A DNA stretch of 64,000 nucleotides from Candidatus Bilophila faecipullorum (GTDB lineage Bacteria; Desulfobacterota; Desulfovibrionia; Desulfovibrionales; Desulfovibrionaceae). The notes below the pieces were generated by a model, which saw only the letters and a program-made list of their open reading frames with translations, had not been told where the DNA came from and did not search any database. The stretch covers positions 1 through 64,000 of the forward strand of contig CALVEZ010000011.1 of the NCBI GenBank assembly GCA_944326695.1, given 5' to 3'. How positions within the stretch are numbered: the first letter of the stretch is position 1; each line of letters starts with the position of its first letter. A program made the position numbers and the translations under genes. Positions 36,840-46,131 of this stretch are shown here, in pieces.

Positions 36840-36867
36840 TTGACAATACCTCACGTCCTGCTATTTT
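36840..36867 (+). promoter_or_regulatory. Sigma-70 promoter of the YeiH-like gene
   Basis: Consensus TTGACA (36840-36845), 16 bp, TATTTT (36862-36867). The leader of about 120 nt contains a 10-bp hairpin, GGCTGTCGGA/TCCGGCAGCC (about 36884-36911). Confidence 0.7.
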
Positions 36868-36929
36868 CGGAGTAAAGGCGTCTGGCTGTCGGAGCCGTCA
36901 ATCCGGCAGCCTCTCTATGGCTAGGGAAG

Positions 36930-36945
36930 CGTGATTTTTTTCACC
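36930..36945 (+). promoter_or_regulatory. Crp/Fnr-like palindrome in leader
   Basis: GTGA-TTTTTT-TCAC (36931-36944), the same GTGA-N6-TCAC layout as the site upstream of hcp. It lies downstream of the predicted transcription start, so it would repress, or serve a second promoter closer to the gene. Confidence 0.45.
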
Positions 36946-36994
36946 CGCATAACAACAGTCAGCCGGTCGGCCCGGCGCCTCAGGAGGAGACTGT

Positions 36995-38728
36995 ATGGCC
37001 AAGGAAGACAGCAACGTTGTCATTGACCGTGCGCAATCGCACTGGTCGGACTTATGGAAGAAGGAAGACTATTGGGCCATTTGGCTGGGCTTTGCCATTC
37101 TCATCGCCGCCATCGCGATTTTCATCAACGGCGCGCCCGCCAGCTATAAGGAAACCATCGACAAGTCGAACGCGATCATGAAGGTGGAGTCTGAAAAGGC
37201 CCCCTTTAAAACTATTGCCTACATCCAGGCGCAGGATGCCAAGAAAAGCATCCAGGGCACCAACATGCCCATCGCCAAGACCATCAAGAACTTCATCGCC
37301 ACGCCCGGCAAGTGGACGAACAATCCCCTGCCCGCCCTCTTCGTGAGCCAGGAAGAGGCTGACGCGAAGAACGCGGCGAACAAGGAAAAGGCCGAGGCCG
37401 CCAAGGCCAAGGCCGAGGCCGCTTTCGCCGCCGCGCAGGCCGCCGAAACGCTGGCCGCCGACGCCGGCTATAAGGACGCCACCCTGAACGCCGCCGCCGA
37501 AACCGCCATCACGGACTGGACCAAGGCCAAGGCAGCCGCGTCCAAGGCTTCCGCGAAAGCCAAGCCCATGAACCTGTTCACCACCCTGCCCCTGCTGATG
37601 GTGGCCTTTGCCGTCTTCTTCGGCATCGGCATCTTCGTCATGGGCCAGAACCTGCCCAAGTTCCTCATCGGCTTCGTGGGGCTCTTCGTCTGCGTGGTCA
37701 TCGCCATGCTCCTCGGCAAGCAGTCCACCATGGCCTACTGGGGCATCGGCGTTGAACCGTGGGGCATCATCTTCGGCCTGCTCATCGCCAACACCATCGG
37801 CACGCCGCAGTGGATGAAGCCCGCGCTTCAGGTGGAATACTTCATCAAGACGGGTCTCGTACTCCTCGGCGCCGAAATCCTCTTCGACAAGATCGTCGCC
37901 ATCGGCACCCCCGGCATCTTCGTGGCCTGGGTCGTGACCCCCATCGTGCTCATCACGACCTTCATCTTCGGCCAGAAGGTGCTGAAGATGCCTTCCGCCA
38001 CCCTGAACATCACCATCTCCTCCGACATGTCCGTGTGCGGCACCTCCGCGGCCATCGCCGCCGCCGCTGCCTGCCGCGCCAAGAAGGAAGAGCTGACGCT
38101 GGCCCTCGGCCTGTCCATGACCTTCACCGCCATCATGATGGTGGCCCTGCCCGCCTTCATCAACGCCGTGGGTATGCCTGAAGTCCTCGGCGGCGCGTGG
38201 ATCGGCGGTACCGTCGACTCCACCGGCGCCGTGGCCGCCGCGGGTGCCCTGCTCGGCCCCAAGGCCATGTACGTGGCCGCGACCATCAAGATGATCCAGA
38301 ACGTGCTCATCGGCGTGACCGCCTTCGGCATCGCCGTCTACTGGTGCACCAGCGTTGACAAGACCGCCGGACGCGAAGCCAGCCTGATGGAAATCTGGCA
38401 CCGCTTCCCCAAGTTCGTCATCGGCTTCCTCACCGCCTCGATCATCTTCTCCATGTATAGCGCCAGCCTCGGCCCGGACCTCGGCACCGCTCTCATCAAC
38501 AAGGGCGTTCTCGACGGCATCGAAAAGGGCGTGCGTACGTGGTTCTTCGTGCTTGCCTTCACCGCCATTGGCCTGAGCACCAACTTCCGCGAACTCGCCC
38601 CCTACTTCAAGGGCGGCAAGCCTCTCATCCTGTACGTCTGCGGCCAGTCCTTCAACCTGGCGCTGACCCTCGGCATGGCCTACGTCATGTTCTATCTCGT
38701 CTTCCCCGAAATCACGGCGAAGATTTAA
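36995..38728 (+). CDS. YeiH-family putative sulfate/sulfite exporter with coiled-coil insertion
   Basis: 577 aa. The C-terminal two thirds is the YeiH/PF03601 membrane family (LPKFLIGFVGLFVCVVIAMLLGKQ, NITISSDMSVCGTSAAIAAAAACRAKKEEL, GGTVDSTGAVAAAGALLG), about ten hydrophobic helices. TM1 is at about 28-47. Between TM1 and TM2 lies an unusual 140-residue segment rich in Ala, Lys and Glu (NKEKAEAAKAKAEAAFAAAQ), predicted coiled coil. Family members are annotated as sulfate exporters on thin evidence; in a sulfite reducer a sulfur-oxyanion substrate is plausible. AGGAGGAG before the ATG. Confidence 0.82.
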   Translation: MAKEDSNVVIDRAQSHWSDLWKKEDYWAIWLGFAILIAAIAIFINGAPASYKETIDKSNAIMKVESEKAPFKTIAYIQAQDAKKSIQGTNMPIAKTIKNFIATPGKWTNNPLPALFVSQEEADAKNAANKEKAEAAKAKAEAAFAAAQAAETLAADAGYKDATLNAAAETAITDWTKAKAAASKASAKAKPMNLFTTLPLLMVAFAVFFGIGIFVMGQNLPKFLIGFVGLFVCVVIAMLLGKQSTMAYWGIGVEPWGIIFGLLIANTIGTPQWMKPALQVEYFIKTGLVLLGAEILFDKIVAIGTPGIFVAWVVTPIVLITTFIFGQKVLKMPSATLNITISSDMSVCGTSAAIAAAAACRAKKEELTLALGLSMTFTAIMMVALPAFINAVGMPEVLGGAWIGGTVDSTGAVAAAGALLGPKAMYVAATIKMIQNVLIGVTAFGIAVYWCTSVDKTAGREASLMEIWHRFPKFVIGFLTASIIFSMYSASLGPDLGTALINKGVLDGIEKGVRTWFFVLAFTAIGLSTNFRELAPYFKGGKPLILYVCGQSFNLALTLGMAYVMFYLVFPEITAKI

Positions 38729-38741
38729 CGCCAACCACGGT

Positions 38742-38801
38742 GCGCCCGGCTCCCGGGCGCGCCTTTCCTCAAGGGGCGGAGATCGTAGGGTCCCGCCCCT
38801 T
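38742..38801 (+). terminator. Two hairpins after the YeiH-like gene
   Basis: GCGCCCGG/CCGGGCGC (38742-38760) then AAGGGGCGG/CCGCCCCTT (38771-38801). The first begins 13 bp after the stop. Confidence 0.65.
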
Positions 38802-38866
38802 GATATGCCTGTACTCTTCCGCCATCCCCGTTCCTTTCCGCAACGTAGCTTCAACAGGAAATCGCC

Positions 38867-39124
38867 ATGTCCCGACGTCCGCTCCCCGGCTATGTCAAAC
38901 TTGCCCTGAGCCTGTTCACGCTCTGGCTGCTGCTCTGGGTGGTGACGCCTTTTCTGGTGTCCTACAGCAAAGTGCATCAGGATTTCGCCGCCGCACAGGA
39001 AAAGTACGATGTGCCCATCGGCGCGCTCTATTATAACGACATCCCCTTCATCAACGAGGCGGCCATGGAATTGCGTGACACATGGCGCTTCCTCCCGCGT
39101 GGGCCAAAAGTGGAAAAGCCCTAG
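38867..39124 (+). CDS. Small single-pass membrane protein
   Basis: 85 aa. One hydrophobic helix at residues 9-32 (YVKLALSLFTLWLLLWVVTPFLV) and a polar C-terminal domain (DFAAAQEKYDVPIGALYYNDIPFINEAAMELRDTWRFLPRG), probably periplasmic. AGGAAATC before the ATG. It follows the YeiH-like gene at 138 bp with hairpins between; it could be an accessory subunit or independent. No family recognised. Confidence 0.65.
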   Translation: MSRRPLPGYVKLALSLFTLWLLLWVVTPFLVSYSKVHQDFAAAQEKYDVPIGALYYNDIPFINEAAMELRDTWRFLPRGPKVEKP

Positions 39125-39266
39125 GTTCCGGCTGGAAAAACCGTTGAGCACGCCTTCGTGCGCCCCACTCTTTCCTATGGGTCGGGAGCCAACGCAAAGG
39201 CCGAGGGGCGGTCCACGCCCAAAGAGGGGAGGCGGGCTCTCAGGAATCTTGTATAAAGCGGACGGC

Positions 39267-39303
39267 AAGAAGGCCGCGCACCTTCAAGGTACGCGGCCTT
39301 CTT
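39267..39303. terminator. Terminator between convergent genes
   Basis: A perfect 12-bp stem AAGAAGGCCGCG/CGCGGCCTTCTT with a 13-nt loop and T-rich sequence after it, between the small membrane protein and eno. Confidence 0.8.
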
Positions 39304-39335
39304 GTTTCATTCTTCCCTTGAGGGGAAAAAGGGAA

Positions 39336-39358
39336 GGGCGTCTTACGCGAAGACGCCC
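39336..39358 (-). terminator. eno terminator
   Basis: GGGCGTCTT/AAGACGCCC with a 5-nt loop, 8 bp after the eno stop on the minus strand. Confidence 0.75.
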
Positions 39359-39365
39359 CTTTCGC

Positions 39366-41170
<1,805 letters not shown>

Positions 41171-41675
41171 TCCTGATTTCCACGCGCACGGGACCGGTTC
41201 CGTTCGCCTTCGGGACAAGGCCCATCTCAATATTTCACCCCACGCACGTGGGGCGGGCAAAACGGAACCCGGCCCGGAGGGGACAAAGCCGATTTCACCC
41301 CACGCACGCGGGGCGGGCTCGCCACCGCACGACGAAACTCTGTAGTTCATCGCTTCAACGCGCGCGACGGATATTTCGCAGATCGTGAACCGAGCCCCAG
41401 TCCTCTTCAAAGTACGCACGTGGAACCGGCATATGACAAAAAAGCTCCATTTTTTCGGAGCCCCGCTTCAACGCGCGCGTGGGACCGACTCGTAAATCCT
41501 GCCTCAGCCAGCTTTTTCAGGACCCGCTTCAACGCGCACGTGAGATCGACATGTCCCCTTCCTCCCCATAGTGCGGAAAGATGCCTTCTTCAACACGTGC
41601 GCGTGGAAGCAGCTCATGGACGTCCGGGGCACCTGCCCGGAGTGGTACTTCAACACGCGCGCGTGAGACCGGCTC
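41171..41675. CRISPR. Degenerate CRISPR-like array, nine units
   Basis: Nine related units start near 41174, 41231, 41291, 41351, 41403, 41464, 41525, 41586 and 41646. The TTCA core recurs at 41234, 41294, 41354, 41406, 41467, 41528, 41589 and 41649, i.e. intervals 60, 60, 52, 61, 61, 61, 60. The last units fit a 29-nt repeat (core TTCAACGCGCGCGTGGGACC) with 31-32-nt unrelated spacers, the geometry of type I-E. The first two full units read TTCACCCCACGCACGTGGGG, closer to the palindromic I-E repeat. Repeats differ from one another at many positions, so this looks decayed. No cas gene in the window. Confidence 0.5.
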
Positions 41676-42165
41676 TGAAGCCCAAAAAATTTCGGACGAA
41701 AAAAGGCCGCTCGGAAGCCTGAGCGGGCAGGCGAAAGGTGTCCTTCCTCATCCACACAAGGCGGAACGTTTCGGCGGGCACCTGCAACCGACAAAGGCGA
41801 AAAACATAGAGGACGGCAAGGAGGCGGAGTCCCGCAAAAGCAGCGTTCACAGACTGTCCCCGGCCCCGGACATCCGCGCCGCACTCGTCGTTTCGGGCTC
41901 GGGAGGGAGCGCCTTCCTCAGCTTCCACCGCCTTGAATCGTCTTTCCATATGGTTTATAATAGGATTTTTAACAAAAACCCCAAAAGCCGCTGTTCCACA
42001 GACGCGGGAGAGCGAGTCCGGCGTTTGGGAAATCCCCAAGCTGGGCGTGTTCCCCGGCCTTCCGGCAGCCGTTTTCCCCGGCTCCACACGCAGGAGAACA
42101 GCTCGTTCCGGCCCATGGCGGCGTGACTCTGCGCCAAGACATTATTCTTCCGTAAGGAATATCCC
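41676..42165. other. Gap without a recognised gene
   Basis: About 490 bp between the CRISPR-like array and the binding-protein gene. An AT-rich patch at 41940-41980 may hold a promoter. No supported coding sequence. Confidence 0.4.
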
Positions 42166-42175
42166 ATGCAAGGAT

Positions 42176-42330
42176 TCCCCATCGCGCGGGAAGCAGCCCC
42201 CAACAACAAGGTGGACCGCGCACCCTTCTCTGCACTCCCCATCACGCGGGCGGCAAACCCCCTCGGGACGGCTTCCAGAGAAGCTGCCCCGACATTGTTC
42301 TTCGCGCGGCAGGCAATGGCCTTCTTCCTC
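42176..42330 (+). repeat. Three diverged 60-bp units before the BMP gene
   Basis: TTCCCCATCGCGCGGGAAGC (42175), CTCCCCATCACGCGGGCGGC (42235) and GTTCTTCGCGCGGCAGGC (42297) recur at 60-bp steps with unrelated DNA between. They resemble I-E CRISPR repeats and stay open in the frame of the downstream gene. Confidence 0.5.
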
Positions 42331-43383
42331 CGCATCTTTGTGGCAACCGTGGTGCTGCTGGCCTGCGCGCTGTGCGGCCCCGTCCCCGCGCAGGCCGCGC
42401 CGCGTCCGGCCATCGCCTTCGTCCACCGGCTCCTGCCACCTGAAGGCGAGCGGCGCACGGGCCTGATGGACTGGGTACGCAGCCATGATCTTGCCCGGGA
42501 TATACTGGAATCGCAGCGCATCGCCACGGTGGTGGCCGCCGTACCCGCCGAAAACCCTCTGGAACTGGGCAACATCGCGGCCATGCACCCGGAAGTGCTC
42601 ATCACCACCAGCCCGCGCCTTTACGAGGCCACGCGGGCGCTTTCCCGGCAATATCCCGATACCGTCTTTTTCGCCTGCACGGACGAGGCCGTGGACGGCA
42701 ACATCAGCGGCTACGAAGCCCGAACCTATGAGGCGTACTATCTGGCGGGGCTCCTTGCGGGGGCGCTTTCGGAGGGCGTCGTCGGGTATCTCGGCAACAG
42801 CCCCTACCTCTCGGACGTCGCACGGCACCGCAACGCCAACGCCTTCACTCTCGGGGCACAAGCCGCCCGGCCCCGCATCCGCGTCCTCTTCGCGGCGGAC
42901 GGCGACGCGACGCGTCAGGCACAAGCCATGATCGCGGCGGGCGCGGACATCATTACTATCGAACGCGCGACCCCCTCCCTGCTCCAGCTCATGCGTGATC
43001 ACGCTGTCCGTTACATCGGCTCCACCGAGCGGGAGAACGACCCGCTCTTTCTGGCCGCGCCCGCATGGAACTGGGGAAAAGCCTTTGGCGATCTGCTGGC
43101 GCAGGTGCGTTTCGGCATCTGGAGGCCCCGCAACGTTTCCTATGGCATCCGGGAAGGCGTAGTCAGCCTTTCGCCGCTGGGCCCGTCCGTGCCCACGGAG
43201 GTCCGGCAACGCCTCCACGAGGCGGAAGAAGCCCTGCGGCGCGGCGCGTCCCCCTTCCGGGGGCCCGTCTTCGACGATAGAGGGCAACTACGCGTCTCGG
43301 CAGGCAAAAACCCCGACGAAACGACGCTGCGAGGCATGGACTGGAACGTGCGAGGTATGGAAAGGCTTCCCTCCGGCTTCTAG
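42316..43383 (+). CDS. BMP-family ABC substrate-binding protein
   Basis: 355 aa from ATG 42316, which gives a clean signal peptide MAFFLRIFVATVVLLACALCGPVPAQA-APR. A start at 42166 has a better Shine-Dalgarno (AAGGAAT) but adds 50 residues of three imperfect 20-aa repeats before the signal. The mature protein has the PF02608 Bmp layout: FVHRLLPPEGERRTGLMDWV, PEVLITTSPRLYEATRALSRQYPDTVFF, AYYLAGLLAGALSEGVVGYLGN. Relatives bind nucleosides or autoinducer-like sugars. No ABC permease or ATPase is adjacent, so it may serve a sensor or an unlinked transporter. Confidence 0.8.
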   Translation: MAFFLRIFVATVVLLACALCGPVPAQAAPRPAIAFVHRLLPPEGERRTGLMDWVRSHDLARDILESQRIATVVAAVPAENPLELGNIAAMHPEVLITTSPRLYEATRALSRQYPDTVFFACTDEAVDGNISGYEARTYEAYYLAGLLAGALSEGVVGYLGNSPYLSDVARHRNANAFTLGAQAARPRIRVLFAADGDATRQAQAMIAAGADIITIERATPSLLQLMRDHAVRYIGSTERENDPLFLAAPAWNWGKAFGDLLAQVRFGIWRPRNVSYGIREGVVSLSPLGPSVPTEVRQRLHEAEEALRRGASPFRGPVFDDRGQLRVSAGKNPDETTLRGMDWNVRGMERLPSGF

Positions 43384-43391
43384 GGCAAATG

Positions 43392-43520
43392 AACGTTGAT
43401 TTTTTACAAAAGTCAACGTTGGCCTTCTGCCAAGAAACGTCGTTTTTGGCAGAATCCACGCCATGTTGTAGCGGGCCACACCTGTATGTGGCCAGAGCCC
43501 TTCCAAAATGAAACGGCTCT
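43392..43520. repeat. Four consecutive hairpins
   Basis: AACGTTGA/TCAACGTT (43392-43420), TTCTGCCAA/TTGGCAGAA (43425-43454), GGCCACA/TGTGGCC (43474-43493), AGAGCC/GGCTCT (43494-43520), just after the BMP gene stop. The first could terminate it; four in a row suggests a structured RNA or a repeat remnant. Confidence 0.5.
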
Positions 43521-43540
43521 AGGCTCGCCTTCGCCGCTTT

Positions 43541-43840
43541 CGCCTTTCTTCCACCCGTGGGAACAATGTAAGCCTGAGAGAAGAAATCCCCTCCTGGCCG
43601 TTCTCCGGGCGCAGGAAAAACGTGATGCCTACAAGGGCTTCCGTGTAGGCCCGATGGCCTTTCTCCGCGCGTGGGGAAACAGCCGCGGGAACAAGAGCGA
43701 AGCGGGCCTTCCCGAGGGCATCCACCCCCGGCAGCCTTTCCCGACGGCTTCCCCACCGGGTCCAAAAGAACGCTTCTCCTTTGTCGGGAATCTCCCGCGC
43801 AGCCACGCCGGGAAGAATCCCCTCTCCCCCGCAGGGTGAC
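43541..43840. CRISPR. Second degraded CRISPR-like cluster
   Basis: Units resembling CCTTTCTCCGCGCGTGGGGA start at 43543, 43598 and 43658 (steps 55 and 60), with weaker candidates near 43707, 43771 and 43818. The clearest is at 43658-43682. Spacing and palindromic cores are like the array at 41.2-41.7 kb. No gene seen here. Confidence 0.35.
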
Positions 43841-43987
43841 TCCACCAAAAAGCCAATGGCTCAACAGGACAGGAGGAAAGGGAACCGCTTGCCGCTTCTC
43901 CACCGCCGCCCGGGAAGGGGGACGCTCTCCCTTGCCCTCGGCGGGCCCGAAATGTCTCCTCCCCAAGCTGGAAGCGCCGGGCCTTAC

Positions 43988-44044
43988 ACGGTTCTTCGGC
44001 ACAAAGACGGTTCTTCGGCACAAAGACGGTTCTTCAGCACAAAG
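43988..44044. repeat. Three tandem 19-bp repeats
   Basis: ACGGTTCTTCGGCACAAAG at 43988-44006, 44007-44025 and 44026-44044 (one base different in the last). In non-coding DNA. Confidence 0.95.
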
Positions 44045-44194
44045 GCCGAGCGTCTTCCTCTCTGAAAAGGAAACGCCGCCACGGGCGACACACACCCGCG
44101 TCCAGCCGGGCCACGCAGCCACAACGTCCCCAAGTCAGCGCCGTTTCGGGCCGCCCCGTGCTTCCGGGATGCGCCGGATGCTCGGCGCACCCTT

Positions 44195-44407
44195 TCAAAT
44201 GATTTCCCACGGACACCAGCCGACCTTACCGTCCCATCCAAAGTAAGGCCGCCGCGCGGCTACCAGCTTTTCCCCCGCGAGTACCTGAATGGCCACGGGC
44301 GGATTCGCCGTTTTGGAGGCCTTTCTCTTGGCCCCTTCCAGCGTGCCGGCGTATTCCACACTTCGGCCGTCTCCTAAACGGATAGTAAAACGTTGTTCTA
44401 ACTTCAT
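44195..44407 (-). CDS. Small hypothetical protein
   Basis: 70 aa from ATG 44407, which has AGGAAG upstream; an in-frame ATG at 44461 has no good site. Sequence MKLEQRFTIRLGDGRSVEYAG ... RRPYFGWDGKVGWCPWEII has a beta-rich look and a Trp-rich tail. The upstream DNA is AT-rich, promoter-like. No family recognised, but the start site makes it a credible gene. Confidence 0.5.
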   Translation of the reverse strand: MKLEQRFTIRLGDGRSVEYAGTLEGAKRKASKTANPPVAIQVLAGEKLVAARRPYFGWDGKVGWCPWEII

Positions 44408-44973
44408 ATATAGACTTCCTGTTATAAGAATAACGTTGGAAGCATAGAATAGAAAAGCCACTCTTTCAAGGCCCCCTCCCTTTCTTTTGGACCAGTCGCA
44501 AGGGGAAAAGCCGTCTCGTCTACTTGACGCCTCTCCCCGGAAACAGAGGGAAGGTGCCGCAGTTTACTGCGTAATGCAAGAGATGTTTGAAAAAGGCCGG
44601 GTTCCTCTCCCGATCCCGACCTTCTGCTCCCCGCCCCCCGGCAAGCCCCGGCTCATCCCCGCGCAAACGGACGTACAAGAGAGCATGTCCGTGCGGGTGT
44701 GCGAGAAAAGGCGCTTGTGTGTACGAAGAGCCTTCACTCCGGCTCGGCGGCCTCCTGCGCACGGCAAAACGGAACGGGAGCCGACTGCCCGCCATTCCCC
44801 AAAACATGGAACGCCCCCGTCCCGCCCGTCCTCTTCATCAGTCCGGTCGCGTCCTCCTTTCCGGGCGTCTGCAACCCGTCGATACCAAGGAATCGTCATA
44901 ATGCGGTCATGATTTCGCCATACGCCTTCTCTAGGGTGTCGCTTGTCCGAACAACCAAGAAGGAGATGGATTC
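44408..44973. other. Gap without a recognised gene
   Basis: About 565 bp between divergent genes. Should hold both promoters; nothing else could be supported. Confidence 0.4.
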
Positions 44974-46095
44974 ATGAATACGGATTGCAGTCGTCGCACG
45001 TTTCTTTTGGGGGGATTGGCTACCGGGGCGGTACTTATGGCAGGTTCCGGCCTGCTGAAGCCGGGCAGGGCCGAGGCCGCGCCCGCCGAGGCCGTCATGT
45101 TGGAGGAATGTGTCAGCATGACGCCGGAGGAGATGGCGAAACGTTCCGCCTACGTTATGGCCGCGTGGCGCTACCTTCAGGATTCCGCCGCCGAGCTCAA
45201 GGACCCGGCCCTGCGCGCCACGGTGGAGGCCATCCTCAAGAATCCCGCCCCGCTGCTGGCGAAGAACGACGAAAAGGCCATCATGACCGAATTGAAGGCG
45301 CAGGGGCTTTTGAAGGCCGACGCCAAGGCGCTCTTCCCGGAATGCGCCGATGCCGCCCAAAGCCCGCAGCCCTTCTACACCGCGCCCGGCAGCGGCTGGA
45401 ACAGCCATCACAGCTATCCCGGCGGGCTGGTGACGCATACGGCCCTCAACGTGGCCTCCTGCAAGGCGCTCTACGACAACTACGTCAAGGTCTACGGCCT
45501 TGAACTGGACCGGGACGTGGTGCTGGCCTCGCAGATGCTGCATGACCTGCACAAGCCGTGGGTCTTCCAGTGGCAGAAGGACGGCTCCTGCCGCACCGAA
45601 CAGACCCTCGCCGCCACCGGCGAACATCACACCCTCAGCGTGGCGGAAAGCCTGCGGCGCGGCCTTTCCCCCGAGCTGTGCGTGGCGCAGGCCTGCGCAC
45701 ACGATCATCCGGGCTCCGAAGCCTCGGAAAAGACCGTGGTCGGCTGGCTGAAGGCCGCCGCCGTCATCAACGGCAAGGACGCCGCCACCATCGGCCTGCT
45801 CGAAAAGGACGGCAAGACCCTGCCCATGCCCCGCCGCATCGAAGGTTTCGTCACCCATCTGGCCGACCATGACTGGGTGATCAGCGTGCCAGCCGCCCAG
45901 TGGACCGTCAGCGCCCTCCGGCAGGTCGCCGCGCGCGTCTACGGCCTGAAGGAATCCGACCTCAAGGCCCGGCCCTTCAACCAGTTCCGCAATTACGTCC
46001 TGTCCCAGAAAACGGCCATGCAGCTCTACGGCGCCTACGCCGCCAAGGGCATGGACGGCCTCACCGCCGAAGTCGCGCAAGTCGTGCGCGCCTAG
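44974..46095 (+). CDS. Tat-exported HD-domain phosphohydrolase
   Basis: 373 aa. Tat signal with the twin-arginine motif SRRTFLLGG at residues 6-14, cleaving near AEAAPAEA, so a folded, metal-loaded periplasmic protein. HD elements: GWNSHHSYPGGLVTHTALNV and MLHDLHKP (His-Asp), then GEHHTLSVAES and ACAHDHPG supply further metal ligands. Substrate unknown. AGAAGGAGA before the ATG. Only 36 bp upstream of an alkaline phosphatase gene, so the pair probably acts together on exported phosphate esters. Confidence 0.82.
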   Translation: MNTDCSRRTFLLGGLATGAVLMAGSGLLKPGRAEAAPAEAVMLEECVSMTPEEMAKRSAYVMAAWRYLQDSAAELKDPALRATVEAILKNPAPLLAKNDEKAIMTELKAQGLLKADAKALFPECADAAQSPQPFYTAPGSGWNSHHSYPGGLVTHTALNVASCKALYDNYVKVYGLELDRDVVLASQMLHDLHKPWVFQWQKDGSCRTEQTLAATGEHHTLSVAESLRRGLSPELCVAQACAHDHPGSEASEKTVVGWLKAAAVINGKDAATIGLLEKDGKTLPMPRRIEGFVTHLADHDWVISVPAAQWTVSALRQVAARVYGLKESDLKARPFNQFRNYVLSQKTAMQLYGAYAAKGMDGLTAEVAQVVRA

Positions 46096-46131
46096 CCGGG
46101 CCGCTCCACTCAAAGAAACGAGGAGTCATTC

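Noticed and set aside
37052..39268. 738-aa open frame on the minus strand
   Set aside because: Antisense shadow of the YeiH-like gene and its neighbour; low-complexity Gly/His/Glu-rich product and no ribosome-binding site.
43163..44246. Overlapping long frames on both strands in 43.2-44.2 kb
   Set aside because: Repeats and GC-rich composition keep frames open; no motif, no start site, Arg/Pro/Gly-rich products.
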